Shown here: positions 60,884-64,000 of the stretch, in pieces
Position numbering within the stretch: the first letter of the stretch is position 1
Layout: each line of letters begins with the position of its first letter
The notes under the pieces: model-generated
Told to the model about the DNA's origin: nothing
Databases searched by the model: none
The model's input: only the letters and a program-made list of their open reading frames with translations
Assembly (NCBI GenBank): GCA_009767595.1
Contig: VSDK01002217.1
Location: 4,685 to 68,684, forward strand
Reading direction: 5' to 3'
DNA length: 64,000 bases
Origin: Symbiodinium kawagutii
Taxonomy: Eukaryota > Sar > Dinophyceae > Suessiales > Symbiodiniaceae
Translations under genes and position numbers: made by a program

Positions 60884-63228
60884 ATATATATTCACATATT
60901 CATCAAACATTCTTCAAAATGCATGCCCCAGAGAATCCGCAAAGCATATATGCCAATATACTGTACATGGAGCGGATACACACTTTGCCTATGCGGGTCA
61001 TGGCACCTTGGTAACCCTGTTCCAGTAGATGACCAGAAACACTTGTCAGCTTTTTAAGGGCTGTTCACCTACTATTGAGGTATATCGCCTATTCAACTAC
61101 ATGATCAGAAGTGACTATTGTGAAGTTGTTGTGCCCCCAAATTTCGTTCAGCTGTTCATTAGTGTCTATTAACAAACCTCAATTAATAGACCCAACAATT
61201 AATAGACATTAGTGGGCCTATGAGTTATTTATTCAGCTGTTCATGAATTATAGACCTCATTAATTCTTGGGTCTATTAATGTCTATCAATCATTGACTAG
61301 TAAAACTCATTACTTCTTGGGTCAGCTGTTTAATCAATGATAAATCCCAAGCTGGTTGATTAACCTATTACTGACCCAAGAAGTAATGAGGTTTGGCTCA
61401 TTACAGCTGGATGGATAATCAATGCTTAGTTCAGCTGTTCCATCCAGCAGCTGACTACTCAGCCGCCTGCGCCGATGCACGCCAGGCCATTGGGATCAAG
61501 TTCCCGGGGCACGTGGATGGCTTCGCGCAGATGCCGTTGGATGGCGTCTCTATGGTGTGCTTTGACGGCGGAACTCGTGGCGAGCTGGGTCAAGGCTTCA
61601 AACAACCAGGCTGGTGATTTCTAGCTGGTTTAGCTGGTTAATGATAGGGGATCATAAGCAACAATACTAGGGGATATACCAGCTATAAATGGTTATGGGT
61701 CAATATCAAACAACTTGGGCTGGTGATTTCTAGCTGGTCAATGCTAGGGGATAGGTGGTAATAAGCAGCAATAATAACAATACTAGGTGATAATGGGTCA
61801 ATATCAACAACCAACCAATGATAGGTTAATGTTAATGTTATTATCACCTATCATAGACATCACCATGGTAGTTGGTTAATGGTTAATGGTTAATTTACAC
61901 CTATCATTAACCAACAGTTAATGGTTAATGATAGGTGAGAATAAGCAACAATACTAGGGGATATACAAGCTATATATGGTTATGGGTCAAGGCTTCAAAC
62001 AACCACTTTCATGGGGTTTTAATGGGGTTTTAATGATTAATAATAGGGATTCATAAGGGGTAATCACCAACAACAACGGTTCAACAACTACTATGGCTAT
62101 GGATCAATATCAAACAACCGACTAATGGGGGGTTCTAACCAACCAAGCATAGGGAAAACAGCCTGGTGAATGATAGGGGAACCAGGGGGACTAAGGGTGA
62201 ACTGACCCACAGCTATGTGGCTATGGGTCATTACTAGCTGGCTATGGGTCAGCGAAAATATAGATGAACCCTGATAGATGACGGTTCACCAACATGGCTA
62301 TGGGTCAATATCAACCATCCCAAGAATGGGTACGTTGATATCCTAACAAAGACATTTTTGGCATGTTAACCTGAAGTACCAGGTTTTGACTCACACCCAT
62401 GTGAGCTAAAGAGAACCACAACCGCTGGTTGACGTAGGTCAATTGGTCGGTCGGTGGATGGGTCGCTTTGTTTGTTAGTTGGTTGCCTGGTTAATTGGTT
62501 TGTAATTCAAGCGGCATTTGCTCCTTTGTTTTTCCGGACCCGTTGTGACAAAGCGTGGGTAAGCCGTTCGATGATGAAGTCGTTGTCGTGCTGGGAGACG
62601 AGTGTTGTTGAGACGTCTTGAGCACTGTGACTCTAAAGCATCATCAGTCATTTGTCACTAGTATTCGACCAGTTGACCGTCATTATCGCCACTATCAACT
62701 ACTAGTGGGAGATCCATATTGCTAACACCCCCCCTCAGGTTAGCCACAAACAGCTTGTGATTTACCATCAACCGCAGGGAGTTTATCAATATGGTGGTTT
62801 CTCGGGCCACAGGGGACCCCCCAGATCATCCCATATGAGGTAGTATGTAATAAACCAATCAAATAGCAAGCATTTATAGTAGTAAGCCAACCATTTTTCT
62901 GGGCTTCCTTAAGGTTTCTTATAGAAATAAATCAACCTTTTCCTGGGTAACACCCCCCTCCGAAACCTTGGTTTGGTAAGGAATCTATGCATCAACCATC
63001 ATTAGTCAGGATCAATCATCGCCAGTGATCAGTTCCTAGTTATCATTCATGAGCCCCAACTATCATTATATCCATTATCACAGCGACTATTGAACCATCA
63101 TTAACAACCAGTTAACCATCATTAATCAACTGTCACCATCATCAACCAGCAGCTGTCTTGCTGTGCCAGACCGCTATCTACGTCACGTCACAATACCCAG
63201 GTACACTTGGAACAATGCCACCGCAAAG
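32797..63228 (+). CDS. Arylsulfatase (formylglycine-dependent), signal peptide, 3' partial, about 19 exons seen
   Basis: Hydrolyses sulfate esters, probably in a secretory or lysosome-like compartment or outside the cell, given the N-terminal signal sequence. Exons 2-18 join in perfect phase into about 446 codons with no stop. Family motifs in order: [13 protein letters not shown] with the metal-binding Asp pair (exon 2), [11 protein letters not shown] with the Cys that becomes formylglycine (exon 3), TGRNSHNVG (exon 4), FGKWH (exon 5), HLTEDMAD (exon 7), [20 protein letters not shown] (exons 8-9), [14 protein letters not shown] with the second metal Asp/Asn (exon 14), [15 protein letters not shown] (exon 16) and [13 protein letters not shown] (exon 17). 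The type resembles bacterial AtsA-like arylsulfatases more than animal ones. No key residue appears missing. Introns are 0.4-4 kb and full of repeats. The C-terminal part lies beyond the window. Confidence 0.88.
34680..34752. mobile_element. Degenerate family C fragment
   Basis: GCCAATGGAAAATAGGCAAT and GTCCTATAAAATACATAGTG match the inner part of family C. Confidence 0.4.
34902..35027 (+). CDS. Gene 2 exon 2: N-terminal metal-binding motif
   Basis: Starts after TCTGCAG|GAC. Encodes [20 protein letters not shown], then [17 protein letters not shown]. Phase 0 at both ends. The donor is best read as GA (ATGAAG|GAAAGC). Confidence 0.85.
35050..35114. repeat. Hairpin just after the exon 2 donor of gene 2
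   Basis: TCCGAAGATTGGTGG (35050-35064) and CCATCAATCTTCGGA (35100-35114) are complementary at 14 of 15 positions. Confidence 0.75.
35501..35607. mobile_element. MITE-like element, family D
   Basis: ATGGGTATGTGCCC at the left and CGGCACATACCCAT at the right form a 13/14 inverted repeat; inner arms are also partly complementary. One copy seen. Confidence 0.6.
35951..36053. mobile_element. MITE-like palindrome, family A (copy 4)
   Basis: GGTTTCTCAAAATAGGGGAC, inner GGTTGGTTTGTTACTATAAA, right arm CCCCCATTTTGAGAAACACC. Confidence 0.8.
36478..36533 (+). CDS. Gene 2 exon 3: sulfatase active-site CxPxR
   Basis: Starts after TCCCAG|GTG. Encodes [19 protein letters not shown]. The Cys at 36511-36513 is the residue converted to formylglycine. 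The phase requires ending after CT at 36533 with a GC donor (GCTCCT), a weak match; the motif itself is unambiguous. Confidence 0.85.
37685..37788. mobile_element. MITE-like palindrome, family A (copy 5)
   Basis: GGTGGTTTCTTAAAATGGGG, inner GGTTGGTTTATTACTATAAA, right end TGACTTGAGAAACCACC. It lies 134 bp upstream of exon 4 of gene 2. Confidence 0.82.
37923..38034 (+). CDS. Gene 2 exon 4
   Basis: Starts after GCCCAG|G. Encodes [20 protein letters not shown] then [19 protein letters not shown] donor (GCGAAG|GCCACG). Confidence 0.88.
38390..38490. repeat. (GCT)n/(GAT)n microsatellite
   Basis: Six GCT units, then about 28 GAT units with one TTG interruption. Confidence 0.93.
38674..38750. repeat. 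(GAT)n microsatellite
   Basis: GATGAT with CATGAT interruptions. Confidence 0.9.
39499..39601 (+). CDS. Gene 2 exon 5
   Basis: Starts after GCTCAG|GTG. Encodes [20 protein letters not shown] then [17 protein letters not shown] carries the active-site Lys and His typical of sulfatases. GC donor in phase 1 (CACTG|GCGACT). Confidence 0.88.
40012..40118 (+). CDS. Gene 2 exon 6
   Basis: Starts after GCTGAG|GT. Encodes [20 protein letters not shown] then [12 protein letters not shown]. The only phase-compatible donor close to the end of homology is GA (CCGGAG|GACGGG). Confidence 0.85.
41489..41524 (+). CDS. Gene 2 exon 7 (36-nt exon)
   Basis: Starts after CGCCAG|GAG and encodes [14 protein letters not shown] donor (ATCAG|GCGGCG). 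The following intron begins 60 nt before a long GTA/GTG repeat. Confidence 0.82.
41593..41878. repeat. Long (GTA)n/(GTAGTG)n repeat in gene 2 intron 7
   Basis: GTGGTAGTA units, then pure GTA, then GTGGTA, ending in GCAGTA. All six frames are open, which explains the poly-Val, poly-Ser and poly-Tyr ORFs. Confidence 0.95.
43446..43518 (+). CDS. Gene 2 exon 8
   Basis: Starts after GGCCAG|GCC. Encodes [20 protein letters not shown] then FAPGG. The donor is GA; GGAACC occurs at both ends of the intron, so the exact cut is ambiguous but the protein is the same. Confidence 0.87.
44427..44492 (+). CDS. Gene 2 exon 9: THGPHH segment
   Basis: Starts after CAGAG|GA. Encodes [20 protein letters not shown] then MG. 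The His residues belong to the sulfatase substrate and metal pocket. GC donor in phase 1 (CATGG|GCCACC). Confidence 0.88.
44610..44729. mobile_element. MITE-like palindrome, family B (copy 3)
   Basis: Left ATGGCAATGGGTCAAGCAGT, right GGGGTTTTGACCCACAGCCA, inner GGGGGATAATGACCAACC and GGGAAAACAAAGGTTAGTAA. Confidence 0.75.
45248..45288 (+). CDS. Gene 2 exon 10 (41-nt exon)
   Basis: Starts after GACAAG|GC. The phase-1 join gives [15 protein letters not shown], at the place where the family has a W-x-x-x-R helix. GT donor (CAGAAG|GTGCGG). Confidence 0.8.
45750..45828. repeat. (TA)n / TACATA tract
   Basis: ATATATATAC-type repeats. Confidence 0.9.
46117..46232. mobile_element. MITE-like element, family C (copy 2)
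   Basis: GGCAAACTGACCTGGCAATG at the left; TTTTCCATTGCCGGTTAGTT and CACCAGAGGGTAGT at the right. Confidence 0.6.
46598..46696. mobile_element. MITE-like palindrome, family A (copy 6)
   Basis: GGCGGTTTCTCAAAATGGGG, inner GGTTGGTTTATTGCTATAAA, right arm CCCCTATTTTGAGAACCACC. Confidence 0.82.
47192..47302. repeat. (CCAA)n and CCAACCAAGG repeat
   Basis: About 12 pure CCAA units followed by four CCAACCAAGG-type units, ending about 30 bp before the exon 11 acceptor. Confidence 0.95.
47332..47374 (+). CDS. Gene 2 exon 11 (43-nt exon)
   Basis: Starts after TGCCAG|GCC. Encodes [16 protein letters not shown] donor in phase 1 (ATCG|GTGACG). A CCAA repeat ends about 30 bp upstream of its acceptor. Confidence 0.83.
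47547..47667. mobile_element. MITE-like palindrome, family B (copy 4)
   Basis: ATGGCAATGAGTCAATGTTA at the left and GGGGTTTTGACCCACAGCCA at the right; the interior closely matches copy 3. Confidence 0.75.
48532..48643. mobile_element. MITE-like palindrome, family A (copy 7)
   Basis: GGGTGTTTCTCCAAACACGG at the left and CCCGATTTGAGAAACCACCA at the right; inverted orientation like copy 1. Confidence 0.75.
49808..50078. repeat. 40-bp minisatellite blocks
   Basis: GCCGGACCTCAACCACGACC starts units at 49808, 49848 and 49888 and again at 50014 and 50054, with a period of exactly 40 bp. They sit before and inside the TGTCAGA array. Confidence 0.9.
49911..50826. repeat. Large TGTCAGA-rich 12-bp minisatellite array in gene 2 intron 11
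   Basis: Units are ATGTCAGAAAGA, ATGTCAGAAGAT, ATGCCAGAAAGA and ATGTCAGAGAGA, in phase, broken at 49986-50078 by 40-bp units. All three forward frames are open over long distances ([26 protein letters not shown]). No splice-site evidence shows it is translated. Confidence 0.92.
51357..51424 (+). CDS. Gene 2 exon 12
   Basis: Starts after GCCCAG|GC. The join gives [20 protein letters not shown] then QLRLME. GC donor with the good context GAG|GCAAGG. Confidence 0.86.
52294..52363 (+). CDS. Gene 2 exon 13
   Basis: Starts after CTCTAG|GTC. Encodes [20 protein letters not shown] then ERQ, the helix before the second metal motif. GC donor in phase 1 (CCAAG|GCGCTA). Confidence 0.86.
52931..53000. 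repeat. (TTGG)n microsatellite
   Basis: About 17 TTGG units in gene 2 intron 13, complementary to 47192-47242. Confidence 0.95.
53314..53366. repeat. (TTG)n microsatellite
   Basis: About 17 TTG units in gene 2 intron 13. Confidence 0.95.
54307..54424. mobile_element. MITE-like palindrome, family B (copy 5), next to a splice acceptor
   Basis: GGCTGTGAGTCAAAACCCCG at the left and AACTGCTTGACCCATAGCCA at the right. It is the reverse orientation of copies 3 and 4. It ends 13 bp before exon 14. Confidence 0.8.
54438..54568 (+). CDS. Gene 2 exon 14: GDNG metal-binding motif
   Basis: Starts after CGCCAG|GT, 13 bp after the right end of a family B element. Encodes [20 protein letters not shown], then [20 protein letters not shown] and QME. 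The Asp-Asn pair coordinates the metal in sulfatases. GC donor (GAG|GCGAGG). Confidence 0.9.
54621..54905. repeat. 45-bp tandem repeat
   Basis: GATGGTTATACTAGAGGTTT starts units at 54621, 54666, 54711, 54756 and 54801, then truncated copies. It begins about 50 bp after the exon 14 donor. Confidence 0.92.
55695..55905. mobile_element. Family B element split by unrelated sequence
   Basis: Left half GGCTCTGGGTCAGTTCACCC at about 55700; right end GGTTGGTTAACTGCTTGACC at about 55877-55905. About 100 bp of other sequence lies between. The right end is about 20 bp before the exon 15 acceptor. Confidence 0.55.
55927..55971 (+). CDS. Gene 2 exon 15 (45-nt exon)
   Basis: Starts after CCTCAG|GTG. Encodes [17 protein letters not shown] donor (TCCAAG|GTGGTC). 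Phase 0 at both ends. Confidence 0.84.
56589..56705 (+). CDS. Gene 2 exon 16
   Basis: Starts after ACCAAG|GAC. Encodes [20 protein letters not shown] then [19 protein letters not shown]. The Lys and His in this stretch line the sulfatase active site. GT donor (CCCAAG|GTGGGG). Confidence 0.9.
58100..59310. repeat. Degenerate AACCATTA/ATCAACCA-rich tract
   Basis: Words such as AACCATTAG, ATCAACCAT and AGTAACCATTAG recur every 10-20 bp on one strand, in gene 2 intron 16. Confidence 0.6.
59366..59437 (+). CDS. Gene 2 exon 17
   Basis: Starts after TGGCAG|GTG. Encodes [20 protein letters not shown] then TIYE. GC donor (TACGAG|GCGTTC). Confidence 0.88.
59705..59795. mobile_element. MITE-like element, family C (copy 3)
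   Basis: CTCTGGTGAACTAAC at the left and GTTAGTTTACCGGAGGG at the right are near-complementary. Confidence 0.6.
60466..60625. repeat. (TATC)n microsatellite
   Basis: ATCTATCTATC with variants; a TTCTA tract follows at 60640-60735 and a second pure CTAT tract at 60851-60887. Confidence 0.93.
61486..61556 (+). CDS. Gene 2 exon 18
   Basis: Starts after CGCCAG|GCC. Encodes [20 protein letters not shown] then VSMV. DGVS-x-x is a conserved sulfatase stretch. GT donor in phase 2 (ATGGT|GTGCTT). Confidence 0.83.
61620..62000. repeat. Degenerate repeats related to family B
   Basis: GGTTATGGGTCAATATCAA, AATGATAGGGGAT and GGGGATATACCAGCTATA recur several times, as in families of nested or decayed copies. 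Confidence 0.55.
62091..62215. mobile_element. MITE-like element, family B (copy 6)
   Basis: ATGGCTATGGATCAATATCA at the left, GGTGAACTGACCCACAGCTA at the right, inner GATAGGGGAACCAGGGGGAC. Confidence 0.6.
62793..62930. mobile_element. MITE-like palindrome, family A (copy 8, diverged)
   Basis: GGTGGTTTCTCGGGCCACAG at the left; inner ATTTATAGTAGTAAGCCAAC; the right arm is weak (TAAGGTTTCTTATAG). Confidence 0.55.
63201..63228 (+). CDS. Gene 2 exon 19 (3' edge uncertain)
   Basis: Starts after TACCCAG|G. The phase-2 join gives [16 protein letters not shown] donor (GCAAAG|GACCGG) would end it here; a downstream GC is also possible. The rest of the gene lies beyond 64000. Confidence 0.55.
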
Positions 63229-63534
63229 GACCGGGGCATTGCGTCTGCCAGGGGTGTGGCATGGTGGCCCTGACCCGTGGTTCAGATGGCTTAGGGAACG
63301 ATCCGTAACAAGGGTAGGTGGATCGGTTTGTTGGCCAATGCTTACAGCAGTTCAAGGCGAGGCCAAGAAGCTTCTGAGAATTGCGGCCTGGTTGACAAGC
63401 TACGGGGGTTGTCCACAGCCATGACCGCGAGTTGTGCCTTAAAAAGGGACCGCTGACTGGCTGATCATTGGACCAGCTACACGGCACACGAGTTGAGTTG
63501 CCAGGCTGCTCGTAGCAAGTAGCTCAGTTGTTGT

Positions 63535-63653
63535 GGTGGTTTCTTCAAATTGGGAAGCTCCAAATATGGTTGGTTTATTGAGTAATAAGTGGTTCTAAAT
63601 GGTTAAGATAACGGATGAAAACTGGGGGTACTCCTATGGCTTGAGAAACCTCC
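63535..63653. mobile_element. MITE-like palindrome, family A (copy 9)
   Basis: GGTGGTTTCTTCAAATTGGG, inner ATGGTTGGTTTATTGAGTAA, right end GGCTTGAGAAACCTCC. Confidence 0.72.
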
Positions 63654-63762
63654 TTGTGGCCTATGGCTTGCTGAAAGCAGTGCGTCGCTTTCACTGGAAG
63701 TTCGGCCATAGATCTCATGTCCCGCGAGCTGTGAAAACACCTGGCTGGCTGTATCCATTTAT

Positions 63763-63857
63763 GGCGGTTTCTCAAAATTCTGACCCGAAACAAGGGTTGG
63801 TTACCACGAATACTTAATCTTGGATGACTTAGGGGTACCCATATTGAGAAACATCCA
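63763..63857. mobile_element. MITE-like palindrome, family A (copy 10)
   Basis: GGCGGTTTCTCAAAATTCTG at the left, GGGGTACCCATATTGAGAAA at the right. Confidence 0.7.
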
Positions 63858-64000
63858 TATACCATCCCTGGATGATCATTGTCCTTAGCTGATCACCAAC
63901 CATCCCTGGATTCGATCACCGCTACCATCCCTAGGGCAACCACCAGCTGGTAAACACCATTGCTGGCAAAACAACTTGCTCGTGGTTTTTACGTTTCGAC

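Noticed and set aside
1-64000. tRNA, rRNA or snRNA genes
   Set aside because: I looked for the conserved cores by eye and saw none; a covariance-model search would be needed to be sure.

Overview
The window looks like nuclear DNA of a dinoflagellate, most likely a Symbiodiniaceae alga. The evidence is splicing and layout. Very short exons (25-130 nt, apart from one of 894 nt) are separated by long introns. Almost every acceptor reads AG|G. Donors are a mix of GT, GC and GA. Two large genes lie head-to-tail on the + strand. I found no prokaryotic operon structure, rRNA, tRNA or CRISPR array. Most long uninterrupted ORFs here are low-complexity repeats or antisense shadows. The real genes appear only when short exons are joined by phase.

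Gene 1 (before about 405 to 21011, + strand, 5' end outside the window) encodes a large membrane protein. In order it has kelch blades (three exon pairs), a mucin-like Thr/Ser-rich linker, a GAIN-type region ending in a clear GPS motif, and at least four hydrophobic segments spread over the C-terminal exons. The stop is at 21009-21011. Exons between 10051 and 17997 are not resolved. The layout resembles polycystin-1-like and adhesion-type surface receptors, with kelch blades as the ectodomain.

The stretch 21012-32796 is an intergenic region with decayed tandem duplications, a G-quadruplex-prone tract, ATGTA repeats and copies of mobile-element families. From about 29.8 kb onward the non-coding DNA is dominated by AACCATCA/TGATGGTT-type words.

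Gene 2 (32797 to beyond the right edge, + strand) is a secreted arylsulfatase of the formylglycine-dependent family. A signal-peptide exon is followed by seventeen exons (34902-61556) that join in frame without a stop, plus the start of a nineteenth at 63201. They carry the DD metal motif, the CSPTR active-site motif, THGPHH and GDNG. About 1.3 kb of coding sequence is spread over about 27 kb.

The introns and intergenic DNA hold at least three families of about 100-120 bp palindromic, MITE-like elements in many copies, several complementary simple repeats that could pair within one pre-mRNA, and a TGTCAGA-rich minisatellite present in introns of both genes.
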